This document shows, one piece after another, positions 48,955 through 58,495 of a stretch of 64,000 nucleotides of DNA (position 1 is its first letter; each line of letters starts with the position of its first letter). Below the pieces are notes generated by a model. The model did no database searches. It saw only the letters and a program-made list of their open reading frames with translations, and was not told where the DNA came from. Origin of the DNA: Caproicibacter sp046707225 (GTDB taxonomy: Bacteria; Bacillota; Clostridia; Oscillospirales; Acutalibacteraceae); NCBI RefSeq assembly GCF_046707225.1, contig NZ_JBJKOP010000035.1, forward strand, positions 1 through 64,000. Reading direction: 5' to 3'. The translations under genes and the position numbers were made by a program.

Positions 48955-50052
48955 GTGGAGTATTTTGAAAAAACATATCGAAACTGGAGAGTGCTGCTGT
49001 TTCGCGCCAATATCATGATTGCGTGCATCATGATTCTGGTGGAGTTCTTCATGTACTTTATCATCCGGGGAAACGGCCTGGCTCTGCCGTCAATGAGAAG
49101 GTATCTGTTCCGTTATCTTCTGATTCCGGCCGCCGCGAATACGGGTGCGATTCTATCGGGATATCTGCTGATGAAGCGAAGGCCGAATTCCGAACTGGTG
49201 AACTATATCCCGCCGGTTCAGCTGGCGTTTATCTGCATGGTCGCAGCAAGCGTTCATTATATTTTTTCCATCACGTTCGGCATCTTCGGCATCCCGATTT
49301 TTACGACGGTGATTTACAGTGATCAAAAGCTGACCAACCGCGTCGGCCGTGTTTGCTATTTGTTTTTGACGGTTTCCCTGATTTTCAGAAGGCTTTCTCC
49401 GCCGGAATTCGGAAAGGATCATTTTTTCGCGGAGGAGGCCATCATCGCTTTTGTCATTGTTTTTCTGTGCGAAAAAGTCTGCAATGTCATCATAGAGTTT
49501 CAGGAGGAAAAAAGCGGGATCCTCGAGCGGAGCTACCTCAGTCAGCTGAAAATGCAGGACCAGCTGAACAGGGACCAGAAAACCGGCCTTTACGGCAACA
49601 CAATCTTTATGAATACGTTGGACTGCATGGTAAGATCCTCTGCCGAAACAGGGGATAAGATTGCTCTGGCGGTGATGGACATCGACGATTTCAAAAAGGT
49701 CAACGACACGTTCGGCCATTTAAACGGCGACAGCGTGATTCATGCGATTGCGGAACTGATGAAACAAAACGTGGATTCGAACCGCTTTACGGCAAGGTTC
49801 GGCGGCGAGGAATTCGCGGTGATTTTTACGGGCGACGCGGCGGACGAAGCCGGCCTCTTTCTGGAGAGATTCAGGCTCGAATTTGAAAGGCTGACCTATG
49901 GGTTTACCCGGGAACCCATTACCGTCAGCATCGGGCTGGCGGTGTGGGAGAGCGGCTGGACTTCGGAAGAGCTTTTCAACTATGCGGACACAGCCCTGTA
50001 CGCCGCGAAAGACAAGGGCAAAAACCGGGTCGAGATTTTTCAGGAGATTTAG
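48955..50052 (+). CDS. Membrane-bound diguanylate cyclase (GGDEF)
   Basis: 365 residues, GTG start at 48955 with AAAAGG upstream. Six membrane segments in the first 190 residues, a short coiled linker (about 180-200), and a GGDEF domain with the intact FGGEEFAVIF active site and DIDDFKKVNDTFGH metal site. It makes cyclic di-GMP at the membrane. The RxxD feedback (I-site) five residues before GGEEF is absent (SNRFTARF there), so product inhibition is unlikely. The membrane part has no named sensor domain. Confidence 0.9.
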   Translation: MEYFEKTYRNWRVLLFRANIMIACIMILVEFFMYFIIRGNGLALPSMRRYLFRYLLIPAAANTGAILSGYLLMKRRPNSELVNYIPPVQLAFICMVAASVHYIFSITFGIFGIPIFTTVIYSDQKLTNRVGRVCYLFLTVSLIFRRLSPPEFGKDHFFAEEAIIAFVIVFLCEKVCNVIIEFQEEKSGILERSYLSQLKMQDQLNRDQKTGLYGNTIFMNTLDCMVRSSAETGDKIALAVMDIDDFKKVNDTFGHLNGDSVIHAIAELMKQNVDSNRFTARFGGEEFAVIFTGDAADEAGLFLERFRLEFERLTYGFTREPITVSIGLAVWESGWTSEELFNYADTALYAAKDKGKNRVEIFQEI

Positions 50053-50093
50053 CAGGTGAACCGTGCCAAACAAAACGGAAAGGATTGAGCTTT

Positions 50094-50858
50094 ATGAATC
50101 TGATTCCCTTGAAACTCAGCGTTACAACATGCTACCTGATTAGGGCGGGCGAAAGATACGTTCTGGTCGACACCGGTTACGAGGAGGACTGGGAGCTGTT
50201 TCAGAACAGACTGAGAGAGGTGAACGTAAGCCTTTCGCAGATCAGCCACCTGATTCTGACCCATCATCACGACGACCACTGCGGCCTGCTTTTTCCCATC
50301 CTGCGGGAGAACGGCTCGGTGCGCGTCGTCATGTCGGATTTCTGCGCCGAGCTGATCCAAAAGGGAGAAAACGACCTGACCCACGGGGGCGGGCTTTTGA
50401 ACCGGAGGGTCGCCTTCCTGCTGCGGCACAAGCAGCTTTATGTTTCGCTGATCCTCCGTAAAAAGGTCGACCGCTCGAAAAATCTGAAATTCGCGCCGTA
50501 TGTCCCGCGGGAAAGCGATCTGATTGTGACGGGGGAGCCGACCCTGAGGGAAATCGGGATTCCGCTGGAGGGTAAGATCCTGCGCACGCCCGGGCACACG
50601 GTGGATTCCATTTCGATTCTGTTCCCGGACGGGGACTGCCTTGCGGGCGACGCCGCAGCCGACATGCTGGCGTTTGCGGGTACGAAAAACTGCGTGATTT
50701 TTATCTGCAGCCTGCCGCAGTATTATAAAAGCTGGGAAAAGCTCATCGGGGCGGGCGCTCTGCGGATTTTTCCGGCGCACGGAAAGCCGTTTTCCGTTAA
50801 CAGGCTGATTGCCAATCTGGGGAAAAATAAGCAAAAGAATCTCGTACAGAATCAGTAG
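50094..50858 (+). CDS. Metallo-beta-lactamase fold hydrolase
   Basis: 254 residues from ATG 50094; the frame is open back into the GGDEF gene but AAAGGAT and position favour this start. Metal ligands are HHHDDHCGL, the GHTVDSISILFPD His, the CLAGDAA Asp and PAHGKP at the end. Such proteins hydrolyse thioesters, lactones or phosphodiesters. The neighbour GGDEF and M42 genes give no clear hint. A lactonase role is one of several options. Confidence 0.85.
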   Translation: MNLIPLKLSVTTCYLIRAGERYVLVDTGYEEDWELFQNRLREVNVSLSQISHLILTHHHDDHCGLLFPILRENGSVRVVMSDFCAELIQKGENDLTHGGGLLNRRVAFLLRHKQLYVSLILRKKVDRSKNLKFAPYVPRESDLIVTGEPTLREIGIPLEGKILRTPGHTVDSISILFPDGDCLAGDAAADMLAFAGTKNCVIFICSLPQYYKSWEKLIGAGALRIFPAHGKPFSVNRLIANLGKNKQKNLVQNQ

Positions 50859-50888
50859 GAAAATCAACAGGAATCAGGGAGCGATGAT

Positions 50889-51908
50889 ATGAAATATATT
50901 CTGGACCAGTTAAAACAACTGACTGCGATCGACAGCCCGAGCGGATTTACCAACGACGTGACCCGGCACACGATGGAGCAGTTTGAAAAGCTCGGCTTCA
51001 AGCCGTATCTGACCAACAAGGGATGCGTTGTGTGCGACCTGGGCGGCGAGGGAAATCCGGTGATTCTTTCGGCGCATATCGATACGCTCGGCGGCATGGT
51101 TGCGGAGGTGAAGAAGAACGGCAGACTGCGCATCACAAACATCGGCGGCCTGAACGCGAACAACTGTGAAACCGAAACCTGCCGCATCCGCACGCGCGGC
51201 GGAAAGACCTATGAGGGAACCCTTCAGATGAACGACCCGTCCATTCACGTCAACAAAAAATTCTCCGAACAAAGCAGGACCTTTGAAGAGATGGAGGTCG
51301 TGATCGACGAGGATGTGAAGGAGAAAAAGGATACCGAGGCGCTTGGAATCCATACCGGTGATTTCGTCTGCTTCGACCCGCGCACGGTGGTGACGAAAAG
51401 CGGATATATCAAAAGCCGCTTTTTGGACGACAAGCTGTCCGTCGCGATTCTTCTGGGCCTTGCGAAGCGAATCGGCGAAAAAAAGCTGATCCTGAACCGG
51501 AAGGTTTACGCCTTTATCACGGTTTATGAGGAAGTGGGCCACGGGGCCTGCGGCGCTCTGCCCGCCGACGCGAAGGAAATCATCAGCGTCGACATGGGCT
51601 GCGTGGGCGAGGGCCTTGCCTGCACCGAACGCATGGTCAGCATTTGTGCCAAGGATTCCAACGGGCCGTATGATTACGAGGTCACGACGGAGCTGGTTCG
51701 GTGCGCGGAGCAGGAAAAGCTCGGCTATGCCGTGGATATTTACCCCTACTACGGCTCCGACGCGGACGCCGCGCTTGCGGCGGGCTACGACCTGAAGCAC
51801 GGATTAATCGGGGCCGGGGTTTATGCTTCCCACGGGTACGAGCGTTCCCATACCGACGGCGTGAAAAATACGCTCAGGCTGCTGGAACGGTACCTCGGAA
51901 AGGACTGA
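50889..51908 (+). CDS. M42 family metallopeptidase (third in the window)
   Basis: 339 residues. Metal and catalytic parts: VILSAHIDTLGGMV, RFLDDKLSVAILLGL, TVYEEVGHGACGAL (catalytic Glu pair), ISVDMGCVG and the ASHGYERSHTDGV end with the last His. It belongs to a separate branch from the tandem pair at 10.9-13 kb. It lies 30 bases after the hydrolase and one base before the LRR gene. Confidence 0.92.
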   Translation: MKYILDQLKQLTAIDSPSGFTNDVTRHTMEQFEKLGFKPYLTNKGCVVCDLGGEGNPVILSAHIDTLGGMVAEVKKNGRLRITNIGGLNANNCETETCRIRTRGGKTYEGTLQMNDPSIHVNKKFSEQSRTFEEMEVVIDEDVKEKKDTEALGIHTGDFVCFDPRTVVTKSGYIKSRFLDDKLSVAILLGLAKRIGEKKLILNRKVYAFITVYEEVGHGACGALPADAKEIISVDMGCVGEGLACTERMVSICAKDSNGPYDYEVTTELVRCAEQEKLGYAVDIYPYYGSDADAALAAGYDLKHGLIGAGVYASHGYERSHTDGVKNTLRLLERYLGKD

Positions 51909-51909
51909 C

Positions 51910-52875
51910 ATGAAAATACGGTATTACCCCGTGCCGGGGGGCGCCGCCATTCTTTCCTGCACCGGAACCGAAAGCAACGTCCGTATTCCGGAGAAAATCG
52001 GCGGACAGCCGGTGACAGGAATCGCTCCTTACGCGTTTTCTTCCAAGGAGGCCGCGCAGGCGCGCCTGCCCGCGGGGACGGAGCTTCTGGAAGCCCCGGA
52101 CGGCGTCCCGGAGGCGCCCGGCCGCGAGCGGTATCTCGGAGGGGAATTCCTGCGGGAACTTTTGCTGCCGCCCGGAATCCGGTCCATCGGGGAATACGCG
52201 TTTTATAACTGCACCGGTCTTTCGCGCGTCGGCCTTTGCGCGGGGCCGGCGCTGGTCGGCAACGGGGCTTTTATGAATTGCCGGGGTCTTAAAGAAATTC
52301 TGGTTGCGGGTCCTTCGGTCGCGCCGACCTGTCTGCCCGGCCTTCTGGAAGATATCCAGCAGGAGGTGCGCGCCGTATTCCGCTCCAAAGAGGGCGATTC
52401 CGTCTGGATTTTTCCGGAATACTATGAAGAGTCCGTCGAAAACGGCCCCGCGCGCATCTTTGAGCATTTTATCCACGGGGCGGGCTTTCGCTACCGACAG
52501 TGCTTTTGGGAGGATAAACTCGACGCGGAAAGTTACGACGCCCAGTTTCCAATCGCCCGGAGTGAGACTAACCCGGAAACGCTGCTGAGAATCGCTTTGG
52601 AAAGGCTCCGCCGTGCGGTTCGCCTGACGGCGGCCGCGAAGGGACGGTACCTGGCCTTTCTGAAAGAAAAATCGGCGGACGCCGCAAGTCTCCTTCTCCG
52701 TGACGACGACCCGGAGGGCCTTTCTTTTCTGGCGGAGCGCGGAGCTTTCACAGCGGAAAGCATCGGCCGCGCGGTTGAGGAAGCCGCGCGGCTGGAACGG
52801 GCGCGGTGCCTCAGCGTTTTGCTTCAGGAACGGCACGAGCGGTTTGCCGCGAAGAAAAAGACGTTCGACCTGTAA
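51910..52875 (+). CDS. BspA-type leucine-rich repeat protein
   Basis: 321 residues. The N-terminal 140 residues show LRR_5 (BspA-type) repeats: VRIPEKIGGQPVTGIAPYAF, LPPGIRSIGEYAFYNCTGLS, then VGNGAFMNCRGLKEI. The C-terminal half is helical and charged, with repeated Arg/Ala-rich segments (LRRAVRLTAAAKGRYLAFLK). There is no signal peptide, so it is probably cytosolic, unlike most BspA adhesins. It stands directly before the VWA and AAA+ genes and may serve as their recognition or substrate subunit. Confidence 0.8.
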   Translation: MKIRYYPVPGGAAILSCTGTESNVRIPEKIGGQPVTGIAPYAFSSKEAAQARLPAGTELLEAPDGVPEAPGRERYLGGEFLRELLLPPGIRSIGEYAFYNCTGLSRVGLCAGPALVGNGAFMNCRGLKEILVAGPSVAPTCLPGLLEDIQQEVRAVFRSKEGDSVWIFPEYYEESVENGPARIFEHFIHGAGFRYRQCFWEDKLDAESYDAQFPIARSETNPETLLRIALERLRRAVRLTAAAKGRYLAFLKEKSADAASLLLRDDDPEGLSFLAERGAFTAESIGRAVEEAARLERARCLSVLLQERHERFAAKKKTFDL

Positions 52876-53038
52876 GGCTTTTAAAGCGGTCGAAATACAA
52901 GAAAAAAGTCTCTTATGTCTCTGTCCGCGCGGAGAATCCAAAAGACAAATCTGAGTTGATTGAATCACAATACGCCGGCATCACCGGTTCGTTTGACGGG
53001 AATGCAGGCCTACATCCAGAGGGTTGCGGAGGGTCACA

Positions 53039-54406
53039 GTGGAAGACAATACATTGGAGCGGATGCAAAAAATCGGCGGACAGATTCTGACGGCGTCGCG
53101 GACGGAGCTGTATCTTCAAATGCGCTTTCTCGACGTCGCGCTCAGCGCGCTTTCCTATGAAATGACACCCGGCGCGCGGTTTATGGGAACGAACGGGACG
53201 AGCCTGTTTTACGACCCGGACCGTCTGTTTTACAGTTACCGCCGCAATCCGGTTCTGGTCAACCGCGTGTATCTGCATCAGGTGCTGCACTGTGTGTTCC
53301 GCCACCTTTGGAAAAAGCCAGGGCAGGACCGCGGATTGTGGGACCTTTCCTGCGACATCGCGATGGAATCCGTTCTGGACGGTATTTCGCAGCGCTGCGT
53401 GCGGCAGCCGCCCTCCTGGTTCCGGAGGAATTTTTACGGTACGATGCGGGAAACACTCAAGGTTCCCACAGCGGAAAAAATCTATGAAATGCTGCAGAAG
53501 ATGCACCCGACCGACGACGTGCGTGTTCAGCTGGAACGGGAATTCCGAATCGACGACCACTCCTTCTGGCCGGACCCGGGTAAACGCCCGCCCGCCGGCG
53601 CGCCGAACCCCCGGCAGAAATGGGAAGAGATCAGCCGGAAGATGCAGACCGGCATGGAAACGCTCGCGCAGGACCCCGCCGAGCACGCAAAAGCTCTGCT
53701 TTCGCAGGTTCAGGTGGAAAACCGGGAACGGTACGATTACCGCCGTTTTCTTCAGAAATTCGCCGTGCTGAGGGAAGAGCTGCGTCTGGACCCGGATTCC
53801 TTCGACCCGGGCTTCTATTCCTACGGGATGCGCCTTTACGGCAATCTGCCGCTGATAGAACCGCAGGAAACGCGCGAAACCCGAAAAGTCGAGGAGTTCG
53901 TCATCGCGGTCGACACCTCGATGTCCTGCTCCGGCTCGCTGGTGCGTTCGTTTCTGGAGCAGACCTATTCCATCTTAAAAGATACGGAGAGCTTTTTCAG
54001 AAAGATCAATATCCATATCATCCAGTGCGATGAAACCGTCCGCTCCGACCGTAAAATCACGAATGAAGAGGAACTGCGCGGCTACATGGAGCATTTCGAG
54101 CTGATCGGCAGCGGCGGCACCGATTTTCGCCCGGTTTTCCGCTATGTGGACGAGCTGCTGCGGCAAAAGGAGTTCCGCCGCTTGAAAGGCCTCATCTATT
54201 TTACCGACGGCCGGGGCGTCTTCCCGAAGCAGCGGCCGCCTTATGACGCCGCGTTTGTCTTTCTGCGGGAGGACTTCACCGACGCCGACGTGCCGCCGTG
54301 GGCGATGAAGCTGATTCTGGAGCCGGGCGATCTGGAGAAGGAAACGGGCGCGGCGGAGGAAAACCAAGACGAAGACTGGGAGGATTTGCCCCACTATGAA
54401 TATTAA
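53039..54406 (+). CDS. VWA-like protein with metallopeptidase-like N-terminal domain (DUF2201)
   Basis: 455 residues from GTG 53039 behind GGAGG. The N-terminal 250 residues carry YLHQVLHCVFRHLW, the zinc-peptidase-like helix of DUF2201. The C-terminal 160 residues are a VWA domain with complete metal site: VIAVDTSMSCS, GSGGTDFRPVF and YFTDGRGVFP. Such proteins pair with MoxR AAA+ ATPases to remodel protein complexes or insert metals. The AAA+ gene starts inside this gene's end (11-base overlap), which fits a direct complex. Confidence 0.88.
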   Translation: MEDNTLERMQKIGGQILTASRTELYLQMRFLDVALSALSYEMTPGARFMGTNGTSLFYDPDRLFYSYRRNPVLVNRVYLHQVLHCVFRHLWKKPGQDRGLWDLSCDIAMESVLDGISQRCVRQPPSWFRRNFYGTMRETLKVPTAEKIYEMLQKMHPTDDVRVQLEREFRIDDHSFWPDPGKRPPAGAPNPRQKWEEISRKMQTGMETLAQDPAEHAKALLSQVQVENRERYDYRRFLQKFAVLREELRLDPDSFDPGFYSYGMRLYGNLPLIEPQETRETRKVEEFVIAVDTSMSCSGSLVRSFLEQTYSILKDTESFFRKINIHIIQCDETVRSDRKITNEEELRGYMEHFELIGSGGTDFRPVFRYVDELLRQKEFRRLKGLIYFTDGRGVFPKQRPPYDAAFVFLREDFTDADVPPWAMKLILEPGDLEKETGAAEENQDEDWEDLPHYEY

Positions 54407-55907
54407 ACAGGCGAAAGAAGAGATTCAGAATACCGTCCGGGCGTATCTGCAGCGGGATGAAAACGGCAATTACCGCATTGAGCCGGTTCGTCAGCGCCCG
54501 ATGCTGTTAATGGGGCCTCCCGGCGTCGGCAAAACACAGATCATCGAGCAGGTTGCGCGGGAATGCGGGGTGGCGCTTGTGGCCTACACCATTACGCACC
54601 ACACGCGGCAGAGTGCCGTCGGACTCCCGTTCATTCAGAAAAAATCCTATGGCGGCAGGGAATACTCCGTCACGGAATACACCATGAGCGAAATCATCGC
54701 TTCCGTCTATGACAAAATGGAGCAGACGGGCATTGCCGAGGGTATCCTGTTCATCGACGAGATCAACTGCGTTTCCGAAACGCTGGCTCCCACCATGCTG
54801 CAGTTTTTGCAGGGGAAGACGTTCGGAAACCAGAAAGTGCCGCAGGGCTGGGTCATCGTCGCCGCAGGGAATCCGCCGGAATACAACCGCTCCGCGCGGG
54901 AATTTGACATTGTAACGCTGGACCGGGTGCGGAAAATCGATGTGGAACCGGACTTTTTCGCCTGGAAGGAGTACGCTTACCGTCAGTCGATCCACGGAGC
55001 CATCCTGTCCTATCTGGAAATCCGGAAAGAAAATTTCTACCGGATTGAAACGACGCCGGACGGAGTCGCGTTCGCGACGGCGCGCGGATGGGAAGACCTT
55101 TCCGAAATGATGAAGATGTGCGAAAGCCTCGGGCTTGAAGTCGGACAGGACCTTGTCTTGCAGTATATCCAAAACCCGGCGGCCGCCAAGGACTTCGCCA
55201 ACTATTATGAGCTTTACAAGAAATACCGGGAAGATTACCGTGTCGATGAAATACTGAACGGGAACATTTCGGAGCGTGCGGTCGCGATGCTGCAAAAGGC
55301 GCAGTTTGACGAAAAGCTGAGCGTGATCGGCCTGCTGCTGAGCCGCCTGAATGAAAAATTCCGCGAAGCGTTCCTGACCGACCGGCTGACGGAGGCGGTC
55401 TTCGGCCGGTTGAAGGAATGGAAGAAAAAATTAGAGGATCAGGCTGTTGAGCCGGAGACCGCGCTCCGGCAGCTTGCGCGGGAAGCGGAGGATTCGCTGA
55501 ACCGGAGAAAGGAAAACGGGCAGACCGGCCGGGATGAGGAAGCGGCGGAATACGGCTGTGTCCGCCTGCTGGAACAATACGCGCGGGAGCTGATCACCGC
55601 AGGACCTGAAACGCCGGAAGCCGCGTTCGCGTTTGTCAGGGAGCGGTTTGCGGAGCAGACCGGGCGCAGAAGTACGGAAATCGACCGGGTCTCTGCCATG
55701 CTGAACCGCGCGTTTGATTTTATGGCGGTGACGTTCGGCGAAAGCCAGGAGATGGTCGTGTTTGTCACGGAGCTGACGGTCGGGTTTTACAGCTCTAAAT
55801 TTATTCTGGAAAACGGCAGCGAGCCGTATGACCGCTTGAACCGCAAACTGCTGCTCGGCGACAAAAGGCGGGAAATCTTAACGGAAATCGACGGCCTTTC
55901 CACCTAA
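54396..55907 (+). CDS. MoxR-type AAA+ ATPase
   Basis: 503 residues. Walker A MGPPGVGKTQII (about residues 36-47), Walker B ILFIDEINCVS, sensor 1 WVIVAAGNPPEYN and arginine-finger region RVRKIDVEPDF. The C-terminal 190 residues are a long helical extension (ERLKEWKKKLEDQAV; RLLEQYARELI), longer than in classic MoxR. It is translationally coupled to the VWA gene and would act as the motor of that complex. Confidence 0.9.
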   Translation: MNIKQAKEEIQNTVRAYLQRDENGNYRIEPVRQRPMLLMGPPGVGKTQIIEQVARECGVALVAYTITHHTRQSAVGLPFIQKKSYGGREYSVTEYTMSEIIASVYDKMEQTGIAEGILFIDEINCVSETLAPTMLQFLQGKTFGNQKVPQGWVIVAAGNPPEYNRSAREFDIVTLDRVRKIDVEPDFFAWKEYAYRQSIHGAILSYLEIRKENFYRIETTPDGVAFATARGWEDLSEMMKMCESLGLEVGQDLVLQYIQNPAAAKDFANYYELYKKYREDYRVDEILNGNISERAVAMLQKAQFDEKLSVIGLLLSRLNEKFREAFLTDRLTEAVFGRLKEWKKKLEDQAVEPETALRQLAREAEDSLNRRKENGQTGRDEEAAEYGCVRLLEQYARELITAGPETPEAAFAFVRERFAEQTGRRSTEIDRVSAMLNRAFDFMAVTFGESQEMVVFVTELTVGFYSSKFILENGSEPYDRLNRKLLLGDKRREILTEIDGLST

Positions 55908-56097
55908 ACGGGGGGATTGCCGAAAAATCGGGGGTGAGAACCATGCGGCGTGCGCCGTTTCTTATGATGAATGCTTTCACTCTGTACAAGGTCTGACAAA
56001 GGGCGATGCCGGTACAGAGCGTAATGATAGAATCGTCCGCGTCGGGTTTTGTACTTTTTAGGATTTCAAAATTAACTACTAAAAAGGATGAAACCAC

Positions 56098-57390
56098 GTG
56101 AAAGCAAATCAATCCCGATCTTTTTTACTATTCTGGCTCAGCCAGTCCGTTTCGGAGCTGGGCAGCTCCATGACCGGATTTGCGCTGATTTTGTGGGCTT
56201 ACGCCCGGACGCAGTCGGCGATGACGGTGTCCTTATTGACATTCTTTTCTTATTTACCGTATCTTTTAATCAGCGTGTTCGCGGGGACGTTTATCGACCG
56301 GCACCGAAAGAAGCCCATTCTGCTTTGGACGGATTCGGTTTCCGCGCTGTGTTCGCTGGCCGTGTTGCTCCTGTTTCTAAGCGGAAGATTTGAATTTTGG
56401 CAAATTTATATAATCAACGCGGTCACCGGGTCGATGAACGCGTTCCAGCTTCCGGCGGCGGCTGTCGCGGTTGGGAGGCTGGTTCCCGGGGAACAGTATG
56501 ATAAAGTCAGCGGAATGAATTCGTTTTCCAAATCACTGATTACGGTTGCGACTCCCATGCTGGCCGCCTTTGTCAGTTCGTTCTGGAGCCTTGAGGGTGT
56601 GCTTGAATTTGACCTTCTGACTTTTCTCTTTGCCTTTTCGGTTCTTCTGTTCCTGATCCGTATTCCGGAGCGGCGGGCGCTTCGCGAGCCGGCCGGAAGG
56701 CGGCGCCTCTTAACGGACTGCCGAGAGGGGTTTCGTTTTCTGGTTAATCGCAGGGGTCTGCTTTCGCTCATCTTCAGCATGGCGGTCATGAATTTCTTTT
56801 CCAACCTCACCTATGAAAACATTCTGCCCGCCATGATCCTGTCGAGAAGCGGGCAGAATGAAATCGCGCTGGGTGTTGTCAGCGGGGCGATCGGCTTTGG
56901 CGGCGTTCTCGGCGGACTGATTGTCTCCTTCGTGAGAATGCCGGGTGATAAAATCCGCCTGATCTATTTTTCCGCGGCGTTTTCCTTTCTGTTCGGAGAC
57001 GTCCTGATGGGGCTGGGCCGGACGGTGCCGGTCTGGATTGTCGCGGCGCTCGCCGCGAGCATCCCCATTCCGTTTGTCGCGGCGGGGCAGAACGTCATTC
57101 TATACCGGACGGTGCCGGAGGAAATTCAGGGGCGGGTTTTTTCGGTCAGAAACGCCGTTCAGTTCGGTACCATCCCGCTGGGAACGCTGCTGGGGGGAGC
57201 GCTGGCCGATTACGGATTCGAGCCCTTTTTGAAAAGCCGCGCGCCGCTTGCCACTGCGCTTCAAAGGCTTGTGGGCTCCGGCAGCGGCAGCGGAATGGCG
57301 GTCATGTTTCTGTGCACCGGGGTTCTCGGGTTTTTACTGAGCGTATGCTGGTATCGGAACCGGAATCTGAGAAGCCTTCGGGAAAAATAA
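56098..57390 (+). CDS. MFS transporter
   Basis: 430 residues, GTG start behind AAAGGA, 12 membrane segments. Motif A appears as VFAGTFIDRHRKKP. Segments such as QSVSELGSSMTGFALILWAY and the QNVILYRTVPEEIQGRVFSV loop are typical of the drug-exporter branch often found near non-ribosomal peptide or tetracycline-type genes. Its substrate is unknown. The GNAT gene follows 22 bases later and may share its transcript. Confidence 0.88.
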   Translation: MKANQSRSFLLFWLSQSVSELGSSMTGFALILWAYARTQSAMTVSLLTFFSYLPYLLISVFAGTFIDRHRKKPILLWTDSVSALCSLAVLLLFLSGRFEFWQIYIINAVTGSMNAFQLPAAAVAVGRLVPGEQYDKVSGMNSFSKSLITVATPMLAAFVSSFWSLEGVLEFDLLTFLFAFSVLLFLIRIPERRALREPAGRRRLLTDCREGFRFLVNRRGLLSLIFSMAVMNFFSNLTYENILPAMILSRSGQNEIALGVVSGAIGFGGVLGGLIVSFVRMPGDKIRLIYFSAAFSFLFGDVLMGLGRTVPVWIVAALAASIPIPFVAAGQNVILYRTVPEEIQGRVFSVRNAVQFGTIPLGTLLGGALADYGFEPFLKSRAPLATALQRLVGSGSGSGMAVMFLCTGVLGFLLSVCWYRNRNLRSLREK

Positions 57391-57412
57391 TGAATGGGGG
57401 AAAAACGCCGGT

Positions 57413-57853
57413 ATGGTAAGAAAAATCAGGGAAGACGACCGGGAAGCATATCTCGAAATGGCGGAGGATTTTTACTCGTCCGACGCGGTCTGCCACAAAA
57501 TACCCCGGCGGCATTTTGAAGCCGCGTTTCAGGAGCTGATGCGTTCGCGGGAGTACGCGGAGGCCTATTTTTTGGAGTACGGGAATCAAACGGCGGGTTA
57601 CGCGCTGCTTGCCAAAACCTTTTCGCAGGAGGCGGGCGGCATGGTCGTTTGGATTGAGGAACTATATGTAAAGCCGGAATTCCGCGGCTGCGGGCTGGGA
57701 CATGAATTTTTCGCTCATCTGAAAGAGCATTTGCCGGCGGATGTCAAACGGGTGCGGCTGGAAGCGGAGCCCACAAACCAAAAGGCGATTTCCCTGTACC
57801 GCAGGCTTGGGTTCGAGGATTTGCCTTACTGCCAGATGATTCGGGAGGAATAA
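57413..57853 (+). CDS. GNAT family N-acetyltransferase
   Basis: 146 residues. The acetyl-CoA motif EELYVKPEFRGCGLGHEFF (R/Q-x-x-G-x-G/A) and LEAEPTNQKAISLYRRLGFE are standard GNAT. The N-terminal part (MVRKIREDDREAYLEMAEDF) fits the family. The acceptor could be a small amine or a drug; a gene for an exporter lies upstream. Confidence 0.9.
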   Translation: MVRKIREDDREAYLEMAEDFYSSDAVCHKIPRRHFEAAFQELMRSREYAEAYFLEYGNQTAGYALLAKTFSQEAGGMVVWIEELYVKPEFRGCGLGHEFFAHLKEHLPADVKRVRLEAEPTNQKAISLYRRLGFEDLPYCQMIREE

Positions 57854-57897
57854 AGGGCGGTCTCTGTCACCACCTGCCCCGGGCAATCAAAGACGCG

Positions 57898-57930
57898 AAA
57901 AAAGCTCCGGAAAAATTCCGGAGCTTTTTT
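57898..57930. terminator. Bidirectional terminator
   Basis: AAAAAAGCTCCGGAA and TTCCGGAGCTTTTTT form a 15-bp perfect stem with loop AAA between the GNAT gene and the convergent oxidase-like gene. Confidence 0.93.
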
Positions 57931-57946
57931 GCAGAATGCGCGGCGA

Positions 57947-58342
57947 TTATTCCGTAATTTCTTTCGGGGCGTCCGTCATGGAGCAGAGAGAGGCCTTTGC
58001 TTCCGAAAGAGCAAGAACCTCAAATTTTCCGTCGCCGACACTGTAAATGTTTTTCAGCATGGGCATGTTCTCCAGCATCGCGGCTCTGACGGTGTCGCTG
58101 TCGTCGCGGACGAGTTTGCCGGAGACGCGCACCCAGGTGCCGTCCGGTTTGCAGCCGCAGATTTCCACTTTGGGATTCTTCATGATCTGATGATAGACAT
58201 TCTTCGTATTGTTTGTGCAGAAATAGGCTTTGCCCTCATAATCCATGACGGCGCTGAACGGACGGACCCGGGGCTGGTCGCCTTCCATGGTTGCAACATA
58301 AAAAACCTTTGTTTCCTTCAGGGCTTCCACAATATGATTCAT
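57947..58342 (-). CDS. Pyridoxamine 5'-phosphate oxidase-like flavoprotein
   Basis: 131 residues of the split-barrel flavin family: VFYVATMEGDQPRVRPFSAV, YFCTNNTKNVYHQIMKNPKV and ICGCKPDGTWVRVSGKL. Most such small proteins bind FMN or F420 and reduce small molecules; few make pyridoxal phosphate. It is divergent from the HxlR gene 150 bases away and is likely its target, as is common for redox-stress HxlR pairs. Confidence 0.88.
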   Translation of the reverse strand: MNHIVEALKETKVFYVATMEGDQPRVRPFSAVMDYEGKAYFCTNNTKNVYHQIMKNPKVEICGCKPDGTWVRVSGKLVRDDSDTVRAAMLENMPMLKNIYSVGDGKFEVLALSEAKASLCSMTDAPKEITE

Positions 58343-58461
58343 TTTGATACCTCCAGTGTTTTTGGCCGTGGCGCTTGACGCGCTCTGACGTTAAGATTAT
58401 TATAGAACTGTAATTCCAAAATGTGAAGTAGGCACATATTTGTAATGTAGGGTACAATTTG

Positions 58462-58472
58462 ATACTAAGTAT
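58462..58472 (+). promoter_or_regulatory. Candidate HxlR operator
   Basis: ATACTAAGTAT is a perfect 11-base dyad between the divergent oxidase and HxlR genes, about 24 bases before the HxlR start. HxlR sites often carry such short dyads. Confidence 0.45.
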
Positions 58473-58495
58473 AAACAGGAAAGCAGGAACGGACG

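Noticed and set aside
48955..50052. Functional link between the diguanylate cyclase and the AI-2 operon
   Set aside because: The genes are close, but a terminator and 240 bases separate them and no shared operator motif was found.
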